Below are positions 26,823 through 36,054 of a stretch of 64,000 nucleotides of DNA, one piece after another (position 1 is the first letter of the stretch; each line of letters begins with the position of its first letter). The DNA is taken from contig JBOGCH010000001.1 of the NCBI GenBank assembly GCA_051656645.1, positions 46,061 to 110,060 of the forward strand, given 5' to 3'. The translations under genes and the position numbers were made by a program. The notes under the pieces are model-generated. The model saw nothing but the letters and a program-made list of their open reading frames with translations. It ran no database searches and was not told the DNA's origin. The stretch is from JBOGCH01 sp051656645. GTDB taxonomy: Bacteria; Bacteroidota; Bacteroidia; Bacteroidales; Marinifilaceae.

Positions 26823-27872
26823 TTATTTTAAAACCTTCACGGTTTGTCCTTCTGTAATATAATTAACTCCAGCAACAACAATTAAATCATCGTTAGCAAT
26901 ACCCGCGCTAATCATTGCGTTTTCGCTTCCCACTAACTGATCCATTGTCACAGCACGTTTAGTTACTTTGCTCGTTGTTGAGTCATATAACCATACACAT
27001 GTTTGGTTTGTTTTTAAATCGTCAAAAACAGCGCTTAAAGGCACTGCAAAGCTGTTTTGAATATTGTTATCCACCTGTATTTGAACTTTACATGAGAATC
27101 CCGGATAGATATCATATTTATTACGTGCAAAACGCTCATCGGTAATTTCCAATTTTACAGGGATACCGCTACCATCAGGCGAAGCATCCACGATATCCTT
27201 AACCTTAGCATCAAACCAAGTACCTTTATAAGTATCAAATTCCACTTTTATTGTCATTGGCACGCGTGTAAGCTCTACACTTGTTTCAGGAATAATAAAT
27301 CCTATTTGTAATTTGCCAGGGTTTACCAATTTAATGATAGGCTCTCCTACTTGTACTTTTTGATAATTCTCTACAAATTTCTTTTCAACAAAACCATCAA
27401 AAGGAGCCACTAATTGTGTTTCTTTTAATGTATTTTGCGAAGCTTCGTATGCTGATTTTGCTTGCACAAATTTTGCCTCAGCCACCTCAAACTCTTGTTT
27501 TGAAATTGCCTGCATTTTTAACAGCTTCTCGTTACGCTCTAGCTGTGATTTTGCGGTAATGAAAGCCGCCTTATTCGCATCGTTTTGTAATTGATAATCC
27601 AACGGATCAACACTTGCAATAACGGCACCTTTACGTACTTTTTCTCCCGCATCCACGTTCATTTTCACAAGAGGACCCGATACTTTAAATGCTAAGTTAC
27701 TGTACTCCTTCGCTTCCACCACACCCGTGTAAACTCTTTCCAGCTGACCCATTGCACTTACTTTTTCAATACGTACAGGACGTACTATGTTCTGAATCTC
27801 TCCATTGTTCTTGTTAAAACAAGAGGTGTTAAGCATAGCAATAGCTGCTAATACCACATACCTTTTCTTCAT
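26823..27872 (-). CDS. RND efflux periplasmic adaptor (membrane fusion protein)
   Basis: A 349-residue adaptor with a lipoprotein signal (LNTSC, acylated Cys18). It has the order seen in this family: a biotinyl-lipoyl half-motif (KVSGPLVKMNVDAGEKVRKGAVIASVDP), a helical hairpin (about 85-150), the second lipoyl half (APFDGFVEKKFVENYQKVQVGEPI), and beta-barrel and membrane-proximal domains. It links pump and outer-membrane channel. First gene of the operon; the pump follows after 10 bp. On the minus strand TTACTTTG (27951-27944), one base off the -7 consensus, may be the promoter. No local regulator gene is present. Confidence 0.92.
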   Translation of the reverse strand: MKKRYVVLAAIAMLNTSCFNKNNGEIQNIVRPVRIEKVSAMGQLERVYTGVVEAKEYSNLAFKVSGPLVKMNVDAGEKVRKGAVIASVDPLDYQLQNDANKAAFITAKSQLERNEKLLKMQAISKQEFEVAEAKFVQAKSAYEASQNTLKETQLVAPFDGFVEKKFVENYQKVQVGEPIIKLVNPGKLQIGFIIPETSVELTRVPMTIKVEFDTYKGTWFDAKVKDIVDASPDGSGIPVKLEITDERFARNKYDIYPGFSCKVQIQVDNNIQNSFAVPLSAVFDDLKTNQTCVWLYDSTTSKVTKRAVTMDQLVGSENAMISAGIANDDLIVVAGVNYITEGQTVKVLK

Positions 27873-28081
27873 TACGTTACTTTTTTATTAATAAATGTTT
27901 ATATTCTCCTTCACACAAGGCACAACATCAGCAAATAAAGTGCCAAAGTAAGGTTATAGTATATGAAAATATATTAATGCTAACATATGTAACTCGTTTA
28001 CAAGCATGGAGGGGCTCCACTATTGGCAAGAATATTATTTACGAACAATTACAAAGTGGTAGTACCACCACTCTACATAAC

Positions 28082-28192
28082 CTCTCAAGGGTTTCGACTA
28101 GCTTTCCACAGGGTATCGACTAGGTTTCGACTACTATGTACTCCCAATAGTAGTCGAAACCTAGTCGTAACCTAGTCGAAACCCTTAAGAGG
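28082..28192. repeat. 11-bp-period inverted array C (GTTTCGACTAG units)
   Basis: Left units begin at 28091, 28102, 28113 and 28124: GTTTCGACTAG, CTTTCCACAGG (decayed), GTATCGACTAG, GTTTCGACTAC. A 16-nt centre follows (28135-28150). Right units, in opposite orientation, begin at 28151, 28162 and 28173: TAGTCGAAACC, TAGTCGTAACC, TAGTCGAAACC. Outer edges CTCTCAAGGG and CCCTTAAGAG extend the inverted repeat. It lies between the divergent adaptor and M23 peptidase genes and can fold into a long hairpin. Confidence 0.9.
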
Positions 28193-28322
28193 GTGTGAAG
28201 TGATATGCAGATGGAAATTACAGATTCCAAGTGCAAAAAGGAAGACATTTAACACGTTTTAAAGCGCATAAAAATGTCATAAAATTCATTATTACTACAT
28301 AAAAGCTCATTAAACAGAAGTC

Positions 28323-28349
28323 TTGTTTTGACTTTTTTTGTTAGTTTTG
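28323..28349 (+). promoter_or_regulatory. Promoter of the M23 peptidase gene
   Basis: TTG (28323-28325), 16-nt spacer, TAGTTTTG (28342-28349). It is so close to the ATG at 28357 that the second ATG at 28369 is the more likely start. Confidence 0.55.
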
Positions 28350-28368
28350 CCTACAAATGATTAAGCTT

Positions 28369-29160
28369 ATGATAATACAAAACACTCTTTTCTCCCGGAA
28401 ATATATACTACAAACACTAGTTCTTTTCACCTTTGTTTTAACAACAACATCGTGTGCCAAACGTGCAGCAATATACGGTACAGTTACTCCCGTTAACGTT
28501 GCAACCGAGATCCCTCTGTCGGCCCCTGAGGTTACAAGTGATATTCCTTCACATGTTGAGTTTGTTGAAATAAGCGAGCAGGAGAGCGAACTAACGGATA
28601 ATTTCTCGGAGTTTAGCACACGGAGTGTACGTATTCAGGATCCACTCCTTTTTGCAGGCAAAGAAAAAGTTGTAGTAAATTTTGCCAAGATTGCCGAAAG
28701 CGATTACCATTTTCCGCTGCCAGGAGCACGTGTAATTTCCAACTATGGTACTCGACGAGGACGTCAACATACAGGTATAGATATTAAAACACATGCCAAC
28801 GATACGGTACGCGCCACCTTCTCAGGTGTTGTGCGCATGGCGCAACGCAATGGCGCATACGGAAATGTTGTAGTAATACGACACTATAACGGATTGGAGA
28901 CTGTTTATAGTCACAACTCTAAACATTTAGTAAAAGTAGGTACGCGCGTCAAAGCGGGTACGCCTTTAGCACTAGTGGGCAGAACCGGCCGTGCCACTAC
29001 AGAGCATGTGCATTTTGAAATTAGGGTAAACGGACAACCAATAGACCCCAACAAGATTATAAATTTTAAAACAGGACAACTGGTTCCGCAATGTCTTGGT
29101 TTTACACAACGAACCAATGGACGTATAAAAATTGAGGAGCTTGAGGAACCTATTGTTTAA
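28369..29160 (+). CDS. M23-family (LytM-like) lipoprotein peptidase
   Basis: A 263-residue lipoprotein from the ATG at 28369 (MIIQNTLFS); an ATG 12 bp upstream is too near the promoter. The signal ends in a lipobox (TTTSC). A linker of about 90 residues precedes the M23 domain: YGTRRGRQHTGIDI with the HxxxD zinc ligands, then EHVHFEIRVNGQPIDPN with the HxH catalytic pair. Zinc ligands are complete, so it is likely an active peptidoglycan endopeptidase of the envelope. It is transcribed on its own, with a separate promoter before the next gene. Confidence 0.92.
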   Translation: MIIQNTLFSRKYILQTLVLFTFVLTTTSCAKRAAIYGTVTPVNVATEIPLSAPEVTSDIPSHVEFVEISEQESELTDNFSEFSTRSVRIQDPLLFAGKEKVVVNFAKIAESDYHFPLPGARVISNYGTRRGRQHTGIDIKTHANDTVRATFSGVVRMAQRNGAYGNVVVIRHYNGLETVYSHNSKHLVKVGTRVKAGTPLALVGRTGRATTEHVHFEIRVNGQPIDPNKIINFKTGQLVPQCLGFTQRTNGRIKIEELEEPIV

Positions 29161-29171
29161 TCCTAACGTTG

Positions 29172-29199
29172 TTTGCTGACAATAAATATATTACCTTTG
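29172..29199 (+). promoter_or_regulatory. Promoter of the HAD phosphatase/helicase operon
   Basis: TTTG (29172-29175), 16-nt spacer and TACCTTTG (29192-29199), a very good Bacteroidota promoter 22 bp before the ATG at 29222. Confidence 0.75.
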
Positions 29200-29221
29200 C
29201 ACGCAGAACAGATTGAAGCGT

Positions 29222-30043
29222 ATGAAGAGTGAATATAAAGTGGTGATTTTGGACCTGGATGGTACACTCACCAATAGCAAAAAGGAGTTATCTCCACGTA
29301 ATAAACAAGCGCTAATTGAAGCGCAGAAACAAGGGGCACGTGTAGTGCTTGCTTCCGGACGTCCAACGTATGGTATTGTACCTCTGGCAAAGGAGTTACA
29401 ACTGGCCAACTACGGAGGGTATATTCTATCCTATAATGGCGGTCAAATTATTGATTGCTCTACAGGCGAGAACATGTATCACACCTCACTTCCCACTTCC
29501 TTAATAAGCGAATTGTACAAAGAAGCTAAAGCCGGTAACGGAACTATGCTTTCTTATCAGGACCGCTTTATTGTGACAGAGGACTCGACAAACGAATATG
29601 TATGTAAAGAAGCATTCCTTAACCGCATGGACATTGAGGAGATTGGCTTTTTCCCAGATGCAATTAAAACACCGGTAACAAAGTGTTTAGCTGTTGGACA
29701 TCCGGAGGAGATGGCACGTTTGGAGTTGGTTATGAAAGCTAAATTTGGCGAAACAATCAACGTATTCCGCTCGGAGCCTTACTTTGTTGAGCTTGTTCCG
29801 CAAAACATTGATAAAGCATACTCATTAGGTATTTTAGCCCAACATTTGGGAATTACCGCCGATGACATGATTGCTTTTGGTGATGGATTTAATGATTTGT
29901 CTATGATTGAGTTTGCAGGTACTGGCGTAGCTATGGCCAACGCGCAAGATGCTGTAAAAAGCGCTGCTGACTTAGTAACATTGACCAACGATGAAGATGG
30001 AGTAGCATACATTGTTGAGCAACTACGTTTTTCGGTAAACTAA
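29222..30043 (+). CDS. Cof-type HAD-IIB phosphatase
   Basis: A 273-residue haloacid-dehalogenase-superfamily phosphatase from ATG 29222 (MKSEYKVVILDLDGTL); a TTG nine bases upstream is less likely. Motif I DLDGT gives nucleophile Asp11 and acid/base Asp13. Motif II is VVLASGRP, motif III Lys is in IDKAYSLGIL, and motif IV is AFGDGFNDLSMIEFAGTGVAM. The C2-type cap between motifs II and III fits HAD-IIB enzymes that dephosphorylate sugar phosphates, nucleotides or cofactor precursors. It begins an operon with the DEAD-box helicase (8-bp gap). The substrate is not predictable. Confidence 0.92.
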   Translation: MKSEYKVVILDLDGTLTNSKKELSPRNKQALIEAQKQGARVVLASGRPTYGIVPLAKELQLANYGGYILSYNGGQIIDCSTGENMYHTSLPTSLISELYKEAKAGNGTMLSYQDRFIVTEDSTNEYVCKEAFLNRMDIEEIGFFPDAIKTPVTKCLAVGHPEEMARLELVMKAKFGETINVFRSEPYFVELVPQNIDKAYSLGILAQHLGITADDMIAFGDGFNDLSMIEFAGTGVAMANAQDAVKSAADLVTLTNDEDGVAYIVEQLRFSVN

Positions 30044-30051
30044 TTTGAAAT

Positions 30052-31260
30052 ATGTCTTTGTTTAATTCTCTAAACATTTGTTCGGAAGCACTTAAAGAGC
30101 GTATTGCCACGATAGGATTTAATACACCTACGCCTGTGCAGGAGGCAACAATTCCTAACATCCTGTTGGGTAAGGATGTACTTGCCTTTTCGTCGACAGG
30201 AAGTGGTAAAACTGCTGCGTTTATTATTCCATTAATGGACAAATTGCTTAATGCGCAAACATTGGATGCTGCAACACAAGCACTAGTATTGGTTCCTACA
30301 CGTGAGCTTGCTTTACAGGTGGCTCAGTTTTACAACACATTACGTGGTGACTTACTAGCGGCATGCGCTGTTATTTATGGAGGAGTGCCCTATACCGAGC
30401 AGGAGGAGCAGTTACAACAAACTCCTAATGTGATAATTGCAACTCCCGGCCGATTATTGGATTTCATTGAACGCGGCCAAGCAAATATCAGTTCCATAAA
30501 TTATTTGGTTCTAGACGAAGTGGACCAAATGTTAGATATGGGATTTCGAGAGCCTATCTATTCTATTGCGGAAATGCGTACAAAAGCGTGTCAAACTATT
30601 TGCTTCTCTGCAACACAGGACACAACAACGCAGGAATTGCTAATTCCATTAATGCACACCCCGACAATTGTAAATTTATTACCGGAACGTTATGAGCTGG
30701 ACAATATTGACCAGCAAGTCTACGTTGTGGAGCGTGCCATGATGAGCCAGCTCATGTTTCATCTTATACGAAAAGAGAATCCGGAGCAAGCCATTGTGTT
30801 TACCCGCTCACGAAAGATGGCCGATTTATTTGCTAAAGAGCTGACAACCGCAGGTTTTCCTACAGAAGCATTGCACAGTGATAGGAGTCAAGCTGCACGC
30901 GAATATATACTTCAGCGATTTCGAGATGGCGAAACGCGCATAATTGTTGCCACGGATGTAATGGCTCGAGGAATAGATATTGATAACGTATCACATGTTT
31001 TTAACTACGGATTACCGCAAATGACCGAGTTATATACGCACCGTATAGGGCGTACAGGACGCAACGGGCGTAGCGGAATTGCGATATCCTTGTGTGAACT
31101 TGAGGAGCTAAATTTGCTGAGTGCAATTTGTAAGTATTTAAAGAAAAACATCCCAATACAGCTCAATCATCCGTTTGCTACACTTGCCGTTACAAGAGCA
31201 CTAATGGGCAGTGCCGGACCACAAAAGGGGAAAGGTAAAAGCAAGAAAAAGAAACGATAA
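30052..31260 (+). CDS. DEAD-box RNA helicase (DEVD variant)
   Basis: A 402-residue helicase. The Q motif is FNTPTPVQEATIP, Walker A is SSTGSGKT (47-54), motif Ia VPTRELA, Ib TPGR, motif II DEVD (155-158) instead of DEAD, motif III SAT, and the second RecA domain has IIVATDVMARGIDI and HRIGRTGR. A basic tail (KGKGKSKKKKR) probably adds RNA affinity. It acts in RNA remodelling such as ribosome assembly or mRNA decay; RhlE is the nearest general type. DEVD keeps the catalytic Asp-Glu. It follows the HAD gene by 8 bp and precedes the SDR gene by 48 bp. Confidence 0.94.
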   Translation: MSLFNSLNICSEALKERIATIGFNTPTPVQEATIPNILLGKDVLAFSSTGSGKTAAFIIPLMDKLLNAQTLDAATQALVLVPTRELALQVAQFYNTLRGDLLAACAVIYGGVPYTEQEEQLQQTPNVIIATPGRLLDFIERGQANISSINYLVLDEVDQMLDMGFREPIYSIAEMRTKACQTICFSATQDTTTQELLIPLMHTPTIVNLLPERYELDNIDQQVYVVERAMMSQLMFHLIRKENPEQAIVFTRSRKMADLFAKELTTAGFPTEALHSDRSQAAREYILQRFRDGETRIIVATDVMARGIDIDNVSHVFNYGLPQMTELYTHRIGRTGRNGRSGIAISLCELEELNLLSAICKYLKKNIPIQLNHPFATLAVTRALMGSAGPQKGKGKSKKKKR

Positions 31261-31308
31261 CATTTTCATTCTTTTGTGCGTAAGCGTGGAAAATGTCAGT
31301 TGTTTTCT

Positions 31309-32037
31309 ATGCAAAGAATAATTATAACAGGAGCAACCTCGGGCATTGGGTTTGAGGTTGCAAAAATATACATCCGTAGAGGATTTATTGTAGGCGTTAC
31401 CGGACGCAATATAAAGAAACTAGAGGAGCTTTGGCAAATGGCTCCTACCACAGTCTATACACAGCGCATAGACGTTACGCAAGACAATGCAGACAAATTA
31501 CTGGGTGGCCTCCTTGTTGAAATGGGTGGTGCGGATATCTATTTGCATTGTCCCGGAGTTGGAAATCAGAACAGAGACCTTGACACGGCCAACGAAATTG
31601 AAACAGGGGAGATTAACGTTATTGGTTTTATGCGCCTGGTAGACTATATGTTTCGTTATTTTAAACAGCATGGTGGTGGCCACATTGCCGCAATTACTTC
31701 CATTGCGGGTACTCGAGGTATTGGCGTATCTCCCTCCTACTCTGCAACTAAACGTTTTCAATCCACATACATAGATGCGTTGGCACAACTGTCACGCATT
31801 ACTGATGCCAAAGTAACGTTTAGCGACATTAAACCGGGTTTTGTACGCACGCCTATGGTAAAACATCCCTACCCGTGGATATTGGAACCGAGTGCCGTGG
31901 CTAAAAAAATAGCTCAAGCCATTGACCGACACAAGCGTCGCATTATTATTGATTTTAAGTTTGCAATGATAGTTATGTGCTGGCGAATGTTGCCTAAATA
32001 TGTTTGGGAAAGAATACCGTTAACTAGTAAAACATAA
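31309..32037 (+). CDS. Short-chain dehydrogenase/reductase
   Basis: A 242-residue SDR from ATG 31309 (MQRIIITGATSGIG); an upstream GTG adds 11 residues unlike the family. The NAD(P) motif TGATSGIG is at 7-14. The NAG-like motif has become CPGVGNQ, the catalytic Ser lies in AAITSIAG, and YSATK carries the Tyr-Lys pair. PGFVRTPM is typical of classical SDRs. The C-terminal stretch (FAMIVMCWRMLPKYVW) is hydrophobic and may touch the membrane, as in SDRs acting on lipids. The substrate is unknown. It is last in the HAD-helicase run. Confidence 0.9.
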   Translation: MQRIIITGATSGIGFEVAKIYIRRGFIVGVTGRNIKKLEELWQMAPTTVYTQRIDVTQDNADKLLGGLLVEMGGADIYLHCPGVGNQNRDLDTANEIETGEINVIGFMRLVDYMFRYFKQHGGGHIAAITSIAGTRGIGVSPSYSATKRFQSTYIDALAQLSRITDAKVTFSDIKPGFVRTPMVKHPYPWILEPSAVAKKIAQAIDRHKRRIIIDFKFAMIVMCWRMLPKYVWERIPLTSKT

Positions 32038-32041
32038 AATA

Positions 32042-32067
32042 CCCCACCCGATGTAAGACAGGTGGGG
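32042..32067 (-). terminator. Hairpin between SDR and the beta-helix lipoprotein gene
   Basis: CCCCACC pairs with GGTGGGG across a 12-nt loop. The T-rich side lies on the minus strand, so it most likely ends the receptor/lipoprotein operon. Confidence 0.6.
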
Positions 32068-32113
32068 ATGCTTAACCGCAAAAACAACTAAATATATAAA
32101 AAAAGAATGTGTA

Positions 32114-33334
32114 TTATTTAGTCCAGCCTTTTGTCCAGTCATTGTCTGCAGACACAGCGCCTTTGTATGGAGCATTAACAAAATAAGAGTCAACTTTACT
32201 CATATCCTTTCCACCCGCAATTGTGCCAACATAACCGTTTTTGAATGTAATCTCTTGATTTATTGCATTATTATTAGCATCGTTTGTAAACATATCGACT
32301 GAATAGATATTTTCTTTACATGCAATACTGCTTGAAAGGAAAAGATACTCAAGTACTGAAGTTCCGTTTACTAGGCTATTTTCAGTTTGTGTTGTTTCCG
32401 TTGTTAAACACTCCGGTTTTCCAACAATCAAAGCATTGAACAATTTTGCTTCGGTACCTGCTCTTAAACGAACTCCACGCTTATTTGTAGTTGAACCATT
32501 ACCAATTAGTGTTAAGTTAGCAATTGTTGGATGCGAGATTGGGCTTGCCACAGCATCTTTGCTATTATTATCCGCTTCGATAAGACAGTCGCACTCGTCA
32601 GAGTTTTGGATTGCCAACCAGAATTGTCCTTTTCCTCTCCATCCTTCTGTCCAGTCAAATGAGTCATCTGTATTATCAGTTGCTACTAAGTAGTTACAGT
32701 TTACAGTACCACCAAACCATTCAAAGCCATCGTCGGCACCTTTGTATGACTGTAAGAACTCAACCTTTGTTCCATTTCCAACACCGTAGAATGTAAAACC
32801 GTTAGCCTCTTTTTCTTCACTGAAGGCATAACCTGTATATTCTAAGCGAATGTAGCGCAATATTCCCGAGTTATCGGCAGCATTATCGCCTCCGTATGTT
32901 GCATCTCCGATTTCTGATTTTGACGTTGCACCTGTAACATTGATTGGTGCGTATCCGCAAATATGAACTCCACCCCATGCTCCATGCTCTTTTAACTCTG
33001 ACGTCATAACAATAGGCTTGTCGGCAGTTCCTTGCGCATTGATCTTTGCCCCTTGCTCTATAAGAATATAGTCCACAATATTATCGTCCTTCGCCACAAT
33101 GGTAACTCCCGGCTCAATAATTAACGTAGCACCTGGTTTTACATGGAATCCTCCGGTCAATGAGTAAGTATTCCCGCCTGCTAAGGTTAAATCCTCTGTG
33201 ATTTCTCCAATAAGTTCCATTCCGTTGGGTGCAGTAGCACCATTGTCCACATCCTTGTCACTGCTGCTACACGCATTAAATCCTGTTAACGCACACAATA
33301 CGTAAGACATTACTTTTAATGAGTTCTTTTTCAT
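32114..33334 (-). CDS. Beta-helix lipoprotein paired with a TonB receptor
   Basis: A 406-residue lipoprotein with signal and lipobox (CALTGFNACSSS). The body is made of short strands of a right-handed beta-helix: GGFHVKPGATLIIEPGVTIVAKDD, KPIVMTSELKEHGAWGGVHI and LRYIRLEYTGYAF. It also has GADDGFEWFGGTVNCNYLVATDNTDDSFDW, typical of a surface protein family that Bacteroidota encode next to TonB receptors and that is often mislabelled 'multidrug transporter'. It begins 29 bp after the receptor gene, so the two form an operon. It probably captures a ligand at the cell surface; the ligand is unknown. Confidence 0.8.
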   Translation of the reverse strand: MKKNSLKVMSYVLCALTGFNACSSSDKDVDNGATAPNGMELIGEITEDLTLAGGNTYSLTGGFHVKPGATLIIEPGVTIVAKDDNIVDYILIEQGAKINAQGTADKPIVMTSELKEHGAWGGVHICGYAPINVTGATSKSEIGDATYGGDNAADNSGILRYIRLEYTGYAFSEEKEANGFTFYGVGNGTKVEFLQSYKGADDGFEWFGGTVNCNYLVATDNTDDSFDWTEGWRGKGQFWLAIQNSDECDCLIEADNNSKDAVASPISHPTIANLTLIGNGSTTNKRGVRLRAGTEAKLFNALIVGKPECLTTETTQTENSLVNGTSVLEYLFLSSSIACKENIYSVDMFTNDANNNAINQEITFKNGYVGTIAGGKDMSKVDSYFVNAPYKGAVSADNDWTKGWTK

Positions 33335-33363
33335 CTTCTTAGTTTTATTAAAATATTAGTTTA

Positions 33364-36054
33364 TTAAAATTTACAGCTCACTCCTAATTGCACGCCTACT
33401 CCTTGTTTAAAGTGTTCAACCTGAACCTTATCCTTTGTATCGCCAATTTCCTGAGTGAATATTGTTTTAGTGTTTAAAATGTTTTTACATTGAGCTTTGA
33501 TGCTCCAGTTGTCATTGATGGTGTAGTTCCATACAAAATCCAACAAATGACGTTCCTGTTGTATAATGTTACTCATGCCATATATACCAACAGCCTGTAT
33601 TCTTGGCCCCTGTAAATTGTAAAGCAAAGACAACGTCATATTACTGTGTTCGCCTAGGCGTGGCATGTAGGTAATGTCTGCATTTACTATGTAGGGAGAG
33701 GCTCCTTGTAGAGCACGTTGAGAGTCAGTATATATTCCGGCATTTTCCGGCAAAATTACATTGGTATACATAAATGAAGCATTAAAGCCAAAGCGTAGAT
33801 TGTGTAACATTGTTTTGCGTAGCTCTACCTCCAAACCGGTAGCCATACCGTCCTGCGCATTACGGAACGAGTGTACTGCAGCCCCACCAGACGATTCTTG
33901 CACTCGTTCAATTGGCGATTCAAGATATTTATAGTACCCTGTAAGAGAAATCATATCACTATTTGCTGCAGAGAATACTTCATAGCGTAGATCCACATTG
34001 TAGTTATAACCGTTAAGTAGATTTTCGTTACCACGAACCTCTGCACTTCCATAGCTCTCTTTGTAGAGAAAAGGAGCCATCTCAATAAAGGACGGACGTG
34101 TTATGGTGCGAGAGAATGCAAGGCGCATAGCATTTTGGTTATCAAAATTGAATTTAAGGTTAAGTGCCGGAAACAGATCCGCTTTATTCAACTCGGATTT
34201 TTTCTTTACCGAAGCATCATTCCAATATTCCACCCATTGTTTCATGTCCTCATATCGAACACCAACATTAACAAGAAAACTTGTCCAAGGTTTTAGGCTC
34301 ATTTCAGCAAAAGCAGCATGCACGGTACTCCCGGCATTATAACTGTATTTTGGCTGAGAATCCTTATTGATTGTAACAATACCATCCGAAAGGTTTTTAT
34401 AATTTAAGTAGGTATCTGTATTATATATATCCGTAATCTCTGGATTTATATTGGCAAGATTGTAGTAAAAACGAGTAGAGCTATACTCTCTTCCTTTATC
34501 TTTATATACCCCGCCAAGACGGATAAAATTATCATTACCAAAAGTGTATTTTAACTTCACATCACCTACTATTTCATCTTCTTGCAAGTCTCCAAAATAG
34601 CGCATTGTTTCCTGCTTATTTAACTTAAATAGAGATAACTTACCGTTGTCCTCACGGAACATTATTTGGCGTCTGTCAGGCTCATCACTCTGCGTTGTTC
34701 CGTAGGATCCACTCCACACTGCTTGCAAGCGTCTGGTAAGTTTATGAACCCCGCTAACCTGATGATTCAGCAATGCATAGACATGATATACACTATTACT
34801 CCCTATTAGATTTATACCTTCCGAGTCATAACCTTCTCTACGTTTATAATCGTCCATTGAGTTACGTGCATAGAACAGCGTATAGTTTACTCTGTCTCCA
34901 TTTCTAAAAGCATAACCCAATGTTCCTAAGCCGGCCATACGAAGTTCTTTTGAGTAAGCATTATATGTAAACTCATTTAAATTTGAACCTTGTGCCGTTA
35001 AGGTAGTAACATAACCATTCTCGATAGTCTCTTGTGAGCTATTTACAGCACCAGATAGCAATAAACTCAGTTCTCCGGTTCCTACAGCCCAGTTATTTCC
35101 GGAAGCAACATTAACACTAAAGTCCGGCAACGCAGTCCTATTTTCAACATTAAAGCTTGTTTTGAATGGATTGGTGGTTTTTACATAGGTATTGAATTGA
35201 GAGGGCGACATTGCCTTAATCTCATCGGTAAGATTATTTGTTCCTAGCAATCCGCGCGAGTCACTTTTGTAAAAATCATTGAATAGCGTACCTATTTTTC
35301 CGCCTGTAGACACAGAGAATTGCAAAAAATTCTCTTCGGCAGTTTCCCGTGTACCAATATCTATGTGAGCACCGGAGTAATCGGCAAATGCACCTACTTG
35401 ATAAACCTTACTAACGGTTATATTTTTTACTGCCGATGATGGGAATATATCAAGCGGTATTAGTTTATTATCCGGATTAGGAGATGCTATTGGCAAACCA
35501 TTTAATGTTGTAATACTGTATCTATCTCCCAAACCGCGAACAAACACCTGTCCCGCATCGGCAATTGTAATACCTGTCATTTTCTGTACTCCATCCGCCA
35601 CTGTAGATATTCCTTTTAACGACATCTCCTTGGCTCCGATGTTCTCAATGGCAAATCCTGAATTGATACGCTCACTTTTCAATACCCCTTCACTCTCATA
35701 ATTTTTGCGAGCCGTAATTACCACCTCATCGAGTGTTATATCCGACTCCTCCATCTGAAAGTTCATAACTTTGGTTTCACCGTCCTTTATAGCTATTGGA
35801 CTTGTAATAACGGTTGTGTATGAGATGTAGTTTATGGAAAGTACAGCTCCATCAAATAGTTTATTTAAAACATAATTACCATCCAAATCGGTAACAGTTC
35901 CCACTGTAGTACCATTTATGGCAATTTGTACACCTACCATTGGCTCTTTTGTTTTTTTGTCAATTATTGTACCTTTAAGTGTCTGTGCGGACAAAGTCAC
36001 ACCACTCAGCACACACACCACTAACAACAGAATAGAATAACTTATCTTTTTCAT
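33364..36054 (-). CDS. TonB-dependent outer membrane receptor
   Basis: An 896-residue receptor with signal peptide (MKKISYSILLLVVCVLSGVTLSAQ). A carboxypeptidase-regulatory-like domain follows (LKGTIIDKKTKEPMVGVQIAINGT, about 25-110), then the plug (about 130-235, VFVRGLGDRYSITTLNGLPI). The C-terminal barrel ends in VQLGVSCKF. It imports a ligand with energy from TonB-ExbBD. Unlike SusC pairs there is no SusD; the partner is the beta-helix lipoprotein. This domain order without SusD is seen in receptors for metals, cofactors or peptides, but nothing here fixes the ligand. No regulator or sigma/anti-sigma pair is adjacent. Confidence 0.92.
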   Translation of the reverse strand: MKKISYSILLLVVCVLSGVTLSAQTLKGTIIDKKTKEPMVGVQIAINGTTVGTVTDLDGNYVLNKLFDGAVLSINYISYTTVITSPIAIKDGETKVMNFQMEESDITLDEVVITARKNYESEGVLKSERINSGFAIENIGAKEMSLKGISTVADGVQKMTGITIADAGQVFVRGLGDRYSITTLNGLPIASPNPDNKLIPLDIFPSSAVKNITVSKVYQVGAFADYSGAHIDIGTRETAEENFLQFSVSTGGKIGTLFNDFYKSDSRGLLGTNNLTDEIKAMSPSQFNTYVKTTNPFKTSFNVENRTALPDFSVNVASGNNWAVGTGELSLLLSGAVNSSQETIENGYVTTLTAQGSNLNEFTYNAYSKELRMAGLGTLGYAFRNGDRVNYTLFYARNSMDDYKRREGYDSEGINLIGSNSVYHVYALLNHQVSGVHKLTRRLQAVWSGSYGTTQSDEPDRRQIMFREDNGKLSLFKLNKQETMRYFGDLQEDEIVGDVKLKYTFGNDNFIRLGGVYKDKGREYSSTRFYYNLANINPEITDIYNTDTYLNYKNLSDGIVTINKDSQPKYSYNAGSTVHAAFAEMSLKPWTSFLVNVGVRYEDMKQWVEYWNDASVKKKSELNKADLFPALNLKFNFDNQNAMRLAFSRTITRPSFIEMAPFLYKESYGSAEVRGNENLLNGYNYNVDLRYEVFSAANSDMISLTGYYKYLESPIERVQESSGGAAVHSFRNAQDGMATGLEVELRKTMLHNLRFGFNASFMYTNVILPENAGIYTDSQRALQGASPYIVNADITYMPRLGEHSNMTLSLLYNLQGPRIQAVGIYGMSNIIQQERHLLDFVWNYTINDNWSIKAQCKNILNTKTIFTQEIGDTKDKVQVEHFKQGVGVQLGVSCKF

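Larger units (their letters stand above)
27873..28368. other. Divergent intergenic region efflux operon / M23 peptidase
   Basis: About 500 bp without a gene. It holds array C, a short palindrome GTGGTA-G-TACCAC near 28050, and the promoter of the M23 gene at its right end. The rest is AT-rich with nothing recognised. Confidence 0.6.

Noticed and set aside
28082..28192. CRISPR array
   Set aside because: Units are 11 bp and directly adjacent, with inverted arms and no spacers, and no cas genes are present.
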